Below are positions 11,896 through 20,704 of a stretch of 51,365 nt of DNA, piece by piece. A program made the position numbers and the translations under genes. The notes under the pieces are model-generated. The model searched no databases and was not told the origin of the DNA. It saw only the letters and a list, made by a program, of their open reading frames with translations. Every line of letters starts with the position of its first letter. Position 1 is the stretch's first letter. The DNA is from Pseudorhodobacter antarcticus (lineage in GTDB: Bacteria; Pseudomonadota; Alphaproteobacteria; Rhodobacterales; Rhodobacteraceae). The stretch is from contig CAMBWO010000002.1 in NCBI GenBank assembly GCA_945871285.1, positions 1 to 51,365 on the forward strand, written 5' to 3'.

Positions 11896-13341
11896 ATGAC
11901 CAGAGCAGCTATCCTCGCCGTCCTGCCGCTTGTCTTTGCCGGCAGCACCGCCTTCGCCGAAGCCACCGATGAGGGGGCCGCCCGGCTGACACAGGTTTTC
12001 CAGACCTACCTCGGCACGGTCGAGGGGGTCGTGACGGTTGCCGTCGCTGGCGACAGCTATACCCTGACGCTGGACGCCGCCCCTTTTGCCGCCCTGGCCG
12101 CCGAGAATGGTGGCTCTGCCAGCGTCTCGCCGATGGTGATGACCCTGACCGACAATGGCGACGGCACCTGGGACGTGACGCAGGATCAGCCGCTGACGCT
12201 GGCCTTTGCCGTGCCGGGCCAGGTCGATGTCAAGGCCGACATCGCATCCTTCACCTCCGAAGGGGTGTTTGACGAGGCGTTGATGAGCTTTACCTCCTCG
12301 ACCTCCGAAATGACCAACCTCACGATGGTGCAAAAGATCACCGATCCGACCGCGGGCGAGATGACGTCCAACGTGACCGTGGCCTCTGCGACGTATGAGA
12401 CGACCGGCGTGGCCGGGGCGGCAGGCGGCGTCGACAACACCGTGAAGATGGAGTTGACCGGCCTCACCCAGGATTTCCTGGTTCCCGCCACCGAGGGCAT
12501 GCCGGCGATGCCGGTGACGATGACCGCCGAAACCATGGTGCAAACCGGCAAGATCGACGGCCTGCGTCCGGATGCGTTTTATCAGATGATGGCCTGGTTC
12601 GTCGCCAACCCGTCCGAAGAGGCGATGCTGGCTCAGCGGGCCGGGATGAAGTCGATCCTTCAGGCCGGCCTGCCATTGTTTGGCGCGATGACGACCACCA
12701 GCACCGGCAAGAACATCGCCGTGACCACGCCGATGGGCGGGGTCAGCATGGCCGAAATCGGCATTGACGTCGACGTGAACGGCCTGGTCGCCGATGGCAA
12801 GTTGCGCGAGGCGATTTCGGTCAAGGGTCTGACCTTGCCCACCGAAATGATCCCGCCATGGGCCGTGCCGATCCTGCCCAAGGACATCTCGTTCGACTTC
12901 CAGGTCACCGATTTCGACGCCGCTGCCGCGGCGAATGTCGCGATGGGCCTGTTCGACTTGCCCCCCGGCACCGAACCCGACGACGCGTTCAATGCCGCTC
13001 TGCTGGCCGCCCTGCTGCCCAAGGGCACCGTGACCATCGGCCTGAACCCGGGCGGCATTTCGGGCGACGGCTATGCGCTGACCTATCAAGGGGCGATGGT
13101 GGCCGGTCCCGAAACGGAAATCCCGACCGGCACCGCCACGATCACCCTGACCGGGATCGAAACCTTGCAAGCCGCACTGGACGCCGCCCCCGAGGATATC
13201 AAAGGCCAGGCGATGATGGGCGTCGGCATGGCGCAAGGCATGGCGAAACCCGGCCCCAACGGAGAATTGGTCTGGGAGATTGACGCCAGCGTCCCCGGCA
13301 GCCTGTCTGTGAACGGCATGCAGATGATGGGCGGCAACTGA
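11896..13341 (+). CDS. Secreted hypothetical protein, possibly DUF2125 family
   Basis: Signal MTRAAILAVLPLVFAGSTAFA; long repetitive beta-type protein. Confidence 0.6.
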   Translation: MTRAAILAVLPLVFAGSTAFAEATDEGAARLTQVFQTYLGTVEGVVTVAVAGDSYTLTLDAAPFAALAAENGGSASVSPMVMTLTDNGDGTWDVTQDQPLTLAFAVPGQVDVKADIASFTSEGVFDEALMSFTSSTSEMTNLTMVQKITDPTAGEMTSNVTVASATYETTGVAGAAGGVDNTVKMELTGLTQDFLVPATEGMPAMPVTMTAETMVQTGKIDGLRPDAFYQMMAWFVANPSEEAMLAQRAGMKSILQAGLPLFGAMTTTSTGKNIAVTTPMGGVSMAEIGIDVDVNGLVADGKLREAISVKGLTLPTEMIPPWAVPILPKDISFDFQVTDFDAAAAANVAMGLFDLPPGTEPDDAFNAALLAALLPKGTVTIGLNPGGISGDGYALTYQGAMVAGPETEIPTGTATITLTGIETLQAALDAAPEDIKGQAMMGVGMAQGMAKPGPNGELVWEIDASVPGSLSVNGMQMMGGN

Positions 13342-13814
13342 TGGACGGGGCGCGCCTGACCATCGCCAGGGAAAGCCCGCTTGGGCCGGACCTTGCGCTG
13401 CTGATGGCGCGCCACACCATCGACATGCACGCCGATACGCCACCCGAAAGCATCCACATGATGGATGCCAGCCAGTTGGCCATCGCCAGCGTGGCGTTTT
13501 ACGTGATGCGGCTGGACGGCAAAGTCGTCGCCATGGGCGCCTTCAAACAGTTCGACGGCCCCCACGCCGAGATCAAGTCGATGCATGTCCTGTCCGAAAA
13601 CCGCGGTCAGGGCCTGTCGCGGATTCTGCTGGACCATCTGGTCGCCGAGGCCAAGGCCGCCGGGATGACACGCCTGAGCCTCGAGACCGGCGCGCAATCC
13701 ATGTTCGCCCCCGCCCACCGCCTCTACACCCGCGCCGGCTTCGCCGACTGCCCGCCCTTCGGCTCCTACCGCCTGGACGCCAATTCAGTTTTCATGACAC
13801 TTACCCTTGCATGA
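13341..13814 (+). CDS. GNAT family N-acetyltransferase
   Basis: MHVLSENRGQGLSRILLDHLVAEAKAAGMTRLSLETG. Confidence 0.9.
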   Translation: MDGARLTIARESPLGPDLALLMARHTIDMHADTPPESIHMMDASQLAIASVAFYVMRLDGKVVAMGAFKQFDGPHAEIKSMHVLSENRGQGLSRILLDHLVAEAKAAGMTRLSLETGAQSMFAPAHRLYTRAGFADCPPFGSYRLDANSVFMTLTLA

Positions 13815-13844
13815 AATCTGACTCTGCCGCAAAACACCAATAGC

Positions 13845-13921
13845 GGCTCCGTAGCTCAACTGGATAGAGCAAGGACCTTCTAAGTCCGAGGTTGAGGGTT
13901 CGATTCCTTCCGGGGCCGCCA
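13845..13921 (+). tRNA. tRNA-Arg (anticodon TCT)
   Basis: GGCTCCG acceptor pairs with CGGGGCC, GGAC-CTTCTAA-GTCC anticodon arm, GGTTCGATTCC T-arm, encoded CCA. Confidence 0.95.
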
Positions 13922-14159
13922 AATCGATAACAGATGCCAATGAGGCATAAAGATGTACGAAAACGCGGCTTTCCTGAACACCCCCTGTCAAGTGATTTAA
14001 CCGTGATCGTGCGCCACGCTGACGTGAGTGAGGCGCGGAGTGTCCTGAAGCTTTTGCTTTATCAAGAGAAAATGGCTATCGTACAACAAGGCACACGCAG
14101 TCTCGTCGCGTTTACAGCGGCAGTGTGGGCGAATTGCGCTCTGCAGCCCGCCAGATCGA

Positions 14160-14753
14160 GTGGCTACGCCAACTCGCGGAAAAGCCGGCAATCTGACCTT
14201 GGTTGGTGGCTTCGGCAGGCCTTCTACCGGAGAGCTGGGCTTCGAGCTTTTCGTTCCGGCCGATGAGGCGGCAGGGGTCTGGAATGCGCTCTTCCGCGCC
14301 GGGGGTGCCCATGGCCTGCGCCCCTACGGCGTGAACGCGATGTTCACCCTCGGGCTCGAGAAACTTTACCCCGCCCATGGTACCGACATAGACGAGAGCC
14401 TCACACCATTCCATCTCGGGACCGATGCTTTCATCAAGTTCGACAAGGGCGATTTCATCGGCCGCGAGGCACTGTTGCGGACCCGCGAGGCGGGCGTGAA
14501 GACCGCTTGGGTTGGGTTGAGGCTGACAGGCGAGATCCCCGTCCCTGCCCAGACCCCGGTGATGGCCGAGGGCCGAGAGGTCGGCCGCATTACCTATTCC
14601 GGCAATGGCTATTCGGTGGGCGCGGTGCTGGCCACGGCGCATGTCGAAAGGGAATTTGCCACCGAGGGTGCCGAGGTCAGCGTCCTGGGCAAACCCGCGA
14701 CGGTGGCGCGCAAGGCTTTCTTCGATCCCAAGGGCATGCGGCTGAAGTCTTGA
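14160..14753 (+). pseudogene. Aminomethyltransferase (GcvT) domain, C-terminal fragment
   Basis: TGELGFELFVPADEAAGVWNAL...LEKLYPAHGTDIDESLTPFHLG...FIGREALL; N-terminal folate-binding part missing. Confidence 0.75.
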
Positions 14754-14829
14754 GGAGGAGGTGCAGCCGGACTGAACTTACAGACAGAAGAGGGCGGTCC
14801 AAAGCGAACGGTCGACCGAGCTGTAGCAC

Positions 14830-15807
14830 GTGATCCTGCTTCTCCCGTTGGGTCACTCCGGCATGCCGCAGCGACCCGGCATTGATCTTGCGGCGCGGGG
14901 AACTGCTACGATCGGAGGCGTGGTGTCGACCAACGCGGGTGGCATCATGGCGCATCGCTATGGGGTGATGCGCCATCGCGTGTTGGGGCTGGAGGCGGTG
15001 CTGCCCGATGGCACCATCTATTCCGACATGACCCGCGTGGTGAAGAACACGGGCGGCTATGATCTGAAGCACATCTTTATCGGCGCTGAAGGCACCCTTG
15101 GCATCGTCACGCGTGTGGTGATCAAGTTGGAGCCGCTGCCGCAGTCCACCGCCACTGTGATGCTGGGCCTGCCATCGGTGGCTGCGGCGTTGGAGGCGAT
15201 CAGCTTCGCGCTGCGATCTGATGCCGGGCATTTGCGGGCGGCTGAAGGGCTGTGGCAGTCCTATATTCAACTGGCCGCCCAGGCGCAGGGCTGGTCAGAG
15301 CCAAGCTTTCCGCTGGATCAGCCGGTCTGTCTGTTGCTGATGCTGGGCAGTGCCAATCAAGCTAATCTGAGCGATGGTATCGAACAGATCTTTGCAGCCA
15401 TCCTCGACAGCCACCCAACTGCCACGGGCATTGTCGCCGCGTCCAAACGCCAAGAAGCCGATTTGTGGCGATTGCGCGAAGACACCGATCAGCTGTACCG
15501 CGCCCATGCGGCGGCGCCATCCTATGATGTTTCGGTGCCGCTGTCCGAAATCGGGGCCTATGTTGACCATGTCATCAGCGGTCTGGCCCGGATCGACGCC
15601 CGTCTGGTGCCCTATGTCTTTGGGCATCTGGCCGACGGAAATCTGCATATCGTGCTGAACCGCGCCGGTCCGCTGGATGACGCCATATCCAGCGCAGTCG
15701 AGCATGTGCTTTACGCAAATCTGCGTGCCCTTGGCGGATCATTTTCTGCCGAACACGGGGTGGGGGCCAAACGCATATCCGGCACTTCTTTCGGTCAGCC
15801 CGGTTGA
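14830..15807 (+). pseudogene. FAD-binding oxidase (glycolate oxidase GlcD/D-lactate dehydrogenase type), truncated at both ends
   Basis: TIGGVVSTNAGGIMAHRYGVMRHRVLGLEAVLPDG, FGHLADGNLHIVL, SAEHGVGAKR then sequence diverges. Confidence 0.8.
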
Positions 15808-16150
15808 TCATCCGGGTCTGGCGTGGGGGACGGAGATTTTCAGGCCCGCGATGGTGAAGGTGATCACCGGCGCGAGCGCTACGACCAATACAGGTATCGC
15901 GGCCACCGCCACTGGCTATGTCTCGGCCTTTGCTCGGGCGGCAATGGCGCAAGCGCGGGTTCTGCCCTTGGTGATGGAATGCGGCACGCTCAGCAGTGCC
16001 GAAATGCAGCGCCGGGTCGTGGACGACAACTGGCTGCATCTTTACGGCAAGCTCGAGTCCGAGCGCGGCCAGCGCATCAAGACAGACTTGGTGCATGGCT
16101 TCATTCCACAAGATGATAGCTGGCAACAGATCTGCCTTGCCACCAGTCCC
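15800..16150 (+). pseudogene. DUF2817-like (M14-type) C-terminal fragment
   Basis: TATGYVSAFARAAMAQARVLPLVMECGTLSSAEMQRRVVDDNWLHLYG; no start region. Confidence 0.5.
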
Positions 16151-17281
16151 AGTGTACCTCGCAAGATAATGGTTCCGGCGCCGCATCTCAGTACGGTCGC
16201 TGGCAGGCATCATCACGGTGCGTCCAGTGCATCGCCATGACGCGCAAGCGCCGTCGAGATCAATCTGGCTGATCGTCCCGCAGCTTTGGCAGCGCCACAA
16301 AAGACCTTCGGGCGCGGGCGTGAAGCGCAGGGCTGCAAGATTAAGGACATACCCGAAGCCACCCGGAATCAGAAGTCTATGACGTGGGCGCGTCGCCTCT
16401 TCCCAGAAGGCCGAAAGAATGTCTCGCGCCACTGAATCGCTCAGACCCAGCTGATCGACCATGAGCCAGATAGGTCGGTTGGGACGTCCTGCTTCCGGAA
16501 GCAAGGTCCGGAGGCGTTTGCTTGCATTGGTACGGGTCAGCGACCACGAAATGTCAGCGCTCGGCTGACTTTCACCCCAACTCGACTCGTCTGTCAGGTC
16601 GATCACCTCAAGGTTATTGATCGCCCGCGAATGTCTCATCAGGTCCAATAAAAACCTTACCAGAGCGGGGGCCAACGCCTGCCGGTCAGACGCCAGAAGT
16701 TCGGCCACACGTCGCGTGATAGCTGGGGTGCCCTCGTAACCAACCGTGGCCAAACCCAAAGACTCGAGCGACACCCGCAACGCGCCACCGCAGACTTCGG
16801 CCGCGACGAGTGCCGTCAACCTGTCTTTTGCAGCTGTTGTGCTCATCGGTTCGGGGTTCCGCCGATCATAGAGGCGGAAACCCTCACGCCGGAGCGCCCG
16901 CCAGACTCCGTCGCAAAGGCTTTGCAAGTCCAAGGGTTCATTGGCTTCGCGCTGAAGAGCCTTCACCATGGCCGAGCGGATTGCTTGATCCCTGGCAGTT
17001 CGTTCAAAGAAAGGGGCAAAAAATGCTGCATCCTGTCGGCTGTCGGCAAAGACCAGAAGGTTGCGTCCCTTCATCGGAGCGTCTGGTGCATGGCCGGGGG
17101 CGGGAGGCAGCGCCTCGATAAGCGCCTGCGCTGTCACAGCGGCAAGAGCATCGTCACCAGGGTGGATCGATGTGACCGGTTCCGCGAAGCGTCCCCCCGT
17201 GTGGCCGCCTGAGATGCACTTTCGTACATATCCTTTTCTCTGCGAGAACTGCGGCGCGTGAACAACGCCTTGATATGCCAC
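16140..17281 (-). pseudogene. Internal fragment of a DEAD/DEAH helicase with DUF1998-like features
   Basis: RNLLVFADSRQDAAFFAPFFERTARDQAIRSAMVKAL; WRCQSCGT; NHYLARY; both ends missing. Confidence 0.6.
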
Positions 17282-17316
17282 CCAATCCCCCCGTCACCAA
17301 CTTTCAGCTATAGCTC

Positions 17317-17712
17317 ATGGCGGACGCGCCGGCGCGGCTGTTTGCCGAACTCTTGCCCTTCTTCATTCTCCAGATCGACCACTCCTCCTACGCCCGCTTC
17401 GAAGATCGTCCCTTCGGCAAGTGGGATGTGTGGATGAACGTTATCAACGTCGAGGCCGACCTTGGCACCACCGAGCAGGCGCTGTTCGCGGCCTTCTACG
17501 GCGAGGACCATGACTGGGGCAATGCGGGATGGCGCGAAATGGCCGCGTTCTCTTCCTGCGTCCTGAGACCGCTAGAATGGGCCGGTTTGCTTGCCGAGAC
17601 CAGTGAAACGAACGCAGGCAAGCTTATGCACCACGTCTTCAAGACGCCACTGTGGCGCGCTTCTTTGAAACTGGACACCGACGACATTCTGAAGCCCGTG
17701 AAAGTTCAGTAG
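17317..17712 (+). CDS. Hypothetical protein, likely a fragment
   Basis: Open 131-aa frame ILQIDHSSYARFEDRPFGKWDVWMNVINVEADLGTTEQALFAAFYG; no recognised family. Confidence 0.35.
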   Translation: MADAPARLFAELLPFFILQIDHSSYARFEDRPFGKWDVWMNVINVEADLGTTEQALFAAFYGEDHDWGNAGWREMAAFSSCVLRPLEWAGLLAETSETNAGKLMHHVFKTPLWRASLKLDTDDILKPVKVQ

Positions 17713-17879
17713 GCACTGGCCGATTTCGGCCCAGCCCTGCCGCTCGGACAACCCAAGATGACAGCTCCCGCGAATCTCAAGTTCTTTGAAGTGGACCCGA
17801 CCCCGGAGCGAACGCGGCTGCAGTCCAACCTTCTCTGGGGCATAAAGCATTGATTTATAATGATGCCGTATATCTGAAT

Positions 17880-18086
17880 GTATTTGCGGCGGATAACGGA
17901 TGCAAACAACGGACCAAATCTGTGCCACCCGAACCGGACAGTCTCGTGGCTGATATCGATCCCGCGCTCATGCAACAGGTCCTCCACGTTGCCCAGCGAC
18001 AGAGGGAACCGGATGTACATCATAACCGCCAAGCGGATGACTTCTGGGCTAGTCTTAAAGTAGCGAAAGGGGCTGCGTTTTGTCAT
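17880..18086 (-). mobile_element. IS6-family transposase, N-terminal fragment
   Basis: RSPFRYFKTSPEVIRLAVMMYIRFPLSLGNVEDLLHERGIDISHETVRFGWHRFGP, then diverges. Confidence 0.85.
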
Positions 18087-18164
18087 CCGTTGAGGTTAGG
18101 CGACCGTCCAGCCCCACATAAGAATTTTGCGCTGACACTGCCCTGTGATCAAAGGCGATACGCT

Positions 18165-19655
18165 CTAATGCACCGCCGCATACATGACTTTCTGCTCCGT
18201 CGCCTCGGATGGAGTGAACTCCTCGACGATCCGCCCCTGCCGCGCAACCAGAATCCGGTCCGACAGGTTCATGATCTCGGGCAAGTACGACGAGATCACA
18301 ATGACTGCCAGCCCATCATCTGCCAGACTCTGGGTCAGTTGGTGTATCTCGGCAATAGCCCCGACATCGACACCCCGGGTCGGTTCGTCAAAGATGACCA
18401 GCCTCGGTTTTTGCACCAGCGATTTGGCGATCACCACCTTTTGCTGATTTCCGCCCGACAGTTCGATCACTTGGGCATCGGCATTGATCGTCTTGATGTT
18501 CAGCTTCTTGCGCCACACCTCGGCCAGTGCGGCCATCTCGGCATAGCTGACGATCGCCGGCCCCTTGGCGGCAAGGCGGCCCAGATGCAGGTTCTGCGCG
18601 ATCGACATCTGGTCAAAAAAGCCTTCCAGCTTGCGGTCCTCGGTCACATAGACCACGCCGTCCAGCACCGCATGGCGGGGCAGGCGATAGGTGACCGGGC
18701 GGTCCATCAACCGCACCTCGCCCCCGTTGAAGAAGTTGCGCTTCAGCACCCCGGCCACGATTTTGGCAGTCTCGGTCCGGCCTGACCCGATCAGGCCAAA
18801 GACCCCTGTCACCTGGCCCGCATAGACCGTGAACGAGGTGTTGCGCACCATCGACCCCATCGACAGGTTCTGCACCGACAGCACCTTTGCCCCCGGTGCG
18901 CGCACCTTTCCGGCGTGGCGCTGATACAGCGCCCCAGACAGCGTGCGCCCGACCATCGCCTGAATGATCTTGTCGCGGTCAAAGGCGCTGGCCTGATCGG
19001 TCACAACCAGTTCGCCATCCCGCAGGATGGTGATGCGGTCGGCGATCATCAGCGCCTCTTCGATGGCATGGCTGATAAACACAACGGCCACCCCGTCCTG
19101 CTGCAACCGTATGACCAGCGCAAAGAAATGGCGCTTTTCCTCGGGCGTCAGGGTCGCTGTCGGCTCATCAAAGATGATCAGCCGGGCTTTTTGCAGCACG
19201 GCGCGGGCAATTTCCACCATCTGCTTTTGTGCGGCCCCGAGATTGGCCACCATCGCCAACGGGTCCACGTTGAAGTTCAGCCGTTGCAGGAACTGCTGCG
19301 CCGCAATGGTCAGGCCGCGCAGGCGGTTGTAGTATTTCTCGTTGCCCAGATACAGATTCTGCGCCACCGTCATCGACGGGACAAGGCTGGTTTCCTGAAA
19401 GACCATCGCCACCCCATGCGCCAGCGCCTCAGAGGGCGAGCGGAAGGCGACCTCTTGCCCCGCCACCTTCAAGCTGCCGGAACTGGCTCCGGTCACCCCG
19501 GCGATGATCTTGGTCAGCGTCGATTTGCCGGCCCCGTTCTCGCCCAGCAGGGCGTGAATTTCGGCTGGCATCACGGTAAAGGTAACACTTTTGACCGCGG
19601 GAACGCCGCGATATTCCTTGGTGATCCCGGTCATTTCGACAAGTGGCGTGGTCAT
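18165..19655 (-). CDS. Sugar-type (RbsA-like) ABC transporter ATP-binding protein, cassette 1
   Basis: GENGAGKSTLTKIIAG, GAAQKQMVEIARAV, LSGGNQQKVVIAKSL, DEPTRGVDVGA; 496 aa. Confidence 0.95.
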   Translation of the reverse strand: MTTPLVEMTGITKEYRGVPAVKSVTFTVMPAEIHALLGENGAGKSTLTKIIAGVTGASSGSLKVAGQEVAFRSPSEALAHGVAMVFQETSLVPSMTVAQNLYLGNEKYYNRLRGLTIAAQQFLQRLNFNVDPLAMVANLGAAQKQMVEIARAVLQKARLIIFDEPTATLTPEEKRHFFALVIRLQQDGVAVVFISHAIEEALMIADRITILRDGELVVTDQASAFDRDKIIQAMVGRTLSGALYQRHAGKVRAPGAKVLSVQNLSMGSMVRNTSFTVYAGQVTGVFGLIGSGRTETAKIVAGVLKRNFFNGGEVRLMDRPVTYRLPRHAVLDGVVYVTEDRKLEGFFDQMSIAQNLHLGRLAAKGPAIVSYAEMAALAEVWRKKLNIKTINADAQVIELSGGNQQKVVIAKSLVQKPRLVIFDEPTRGVDVGAIAEIHQLTQSLADDGLAVIVISSYLPEIMNLSDRILVARQGRIVEEFTPSEATEQKVMYAAVH

Positions 19656-20704
19656 GGCTGCACCTCGGTCAGGGCCAGAACGGCATTGCCGCCCCGGCTG
19701 GTCACCAGCACCCTATCGCCCAGATGCAGAGCCGAGGTCACGCCGTGGAACCGCCCGTCCGCCCGGCTGTGATAGCTGGCAATCGGCTGAAACCGCCCAT
19801 CCAGACGCACCAGCAACCCATAGGACCGCGTCGGCGCCCAGGGCTTGACGATGCCATGGGTGCGGATCGCGCCGCCCTGCATGGGTTCGTTGAAATTGAC
19901 GGCAGGCGACAGGGTTGGGGCGATCCAGTGATCCGGCTCCACCTCGCGCATCATCCGCTCGCGGTAGTCGCGTTCGCGCAGGACCAGTTCGATCAACTGG
20001 TTGCGCGGGGCAAAGACCGTCAGCCACCAGCCCCCCGGCGCAGGCGACAGACGGCCGGGATAGCCCGGCAGATCGGTGAACAATGGTGTGGCACCGGGCT
20101 GCATCACGCGGTGCCGCCACGCCTCCACCACCACCAGTTGCCTGCCGGACGTCATCGCGGCCCCACAGGGCCAGGCCAGGCCCTGCGCCAGCCTTTCGGT
20201 CCCCCCGTCAGCCACGCGCAGCGACCAGACCGACCCCGTGGCCCCGGCCTGCAACAGGTCCCGCTTCCATTCGCCCGCCGAGTTGCGGCTAGACCCGACA
20301 CAGACCACGATCCGGCCCGCGCCACCCGGCGCCATCGCGGTCACGCAAGGCCCGGGCGAGGTGACGCTGCGGTCCCTATCGCCCACCAGGACAAGACTGC
20401 CATCCGCCAGCGCAATCGCCAGCGTGTCGTCCTGCACCGCCAGCGCCGTCACCTCGGCCGCGCAGCGCCGCCAGTCCGTGACGGCCCCCGTCGCCGGGTC
20501 CAGACGGTGAATGTCACAGCCCGACGAAAACAGCACCTGCCCGCGAAACATCACCAGATTGTCCGGCGCTGCAATCCGGGCGACCACCGCCGCCTCCTCC
20601 AGCCGCGTGTTGGGCCGCAGCGTCCCGTCCATCGGCGGCACGGTCGCTGCATGGGCCCCGCGCCCGCGGAACCGGTCCACCTTGTCCGCGACCCACCCCA
20701 TCAT
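19652..20704 (-). CDS. Stand-alone SMP-30/strictosidine-synthase-like beta-propeller protein, cassette 1
   Basis: MMGWVADKVDRFRGRG...VPPMDGTLRPNTRL; DLPGYPGRLSPAPGGWWLTVF; 4-bp ATGA overlap with 20701 gene; no signal peptide. Confidence 0.8.
   Translation of the reverse strand: MMGWVADKVDRFRGRGAHAATVPPMDGTLRPNTRLEEAAVVARIAAPDNLVMFRGQVLFSSGCDIHRLDPATGAVTDWRRCAAEVTALAVQDDTLAIALADGSLVLVGDRDRSVTSPGPCVTAMAPGGAGRIVVCVGSSRNSAGEWKRDLLQAGATGSVWSLRVADGGTERLAQGLAWPCGAAMTSGRQLVVVEAWRHRVMQPGATPLFTDLPGYPGRLSPAPGGWWLTVFAPRNQLIELVLRERDYRERMMREVEPDHWIAPTLSPAVNFNEPMQGGAIRTHGIVKPWAPTRSYGLLVRLDGRFQPIASYHSRADGRFHGVTSALHLGDRVLVTSRGGNAVLALTEVQP

Noticed and set aside
11314-13443. 709-aa minus ORF spanning three plus-strand genes
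   Set aside because: Covers several well-supported genes; His/Gly/Arg-rich, no recognisable domain
15575-16140. C-terminal half of the 568-aa minus ORF as part of the helicase
   Set aside because: This part is antisense to recognisable DUF2817-like and GlcD-like frames; helicase-like sequence ends near 16140
13922-18160. Active integrative element or functional defence island after tRNA-Arg
   Set aside because: No integrase, no flanking repeat recognised and every recognisable gene is truncated
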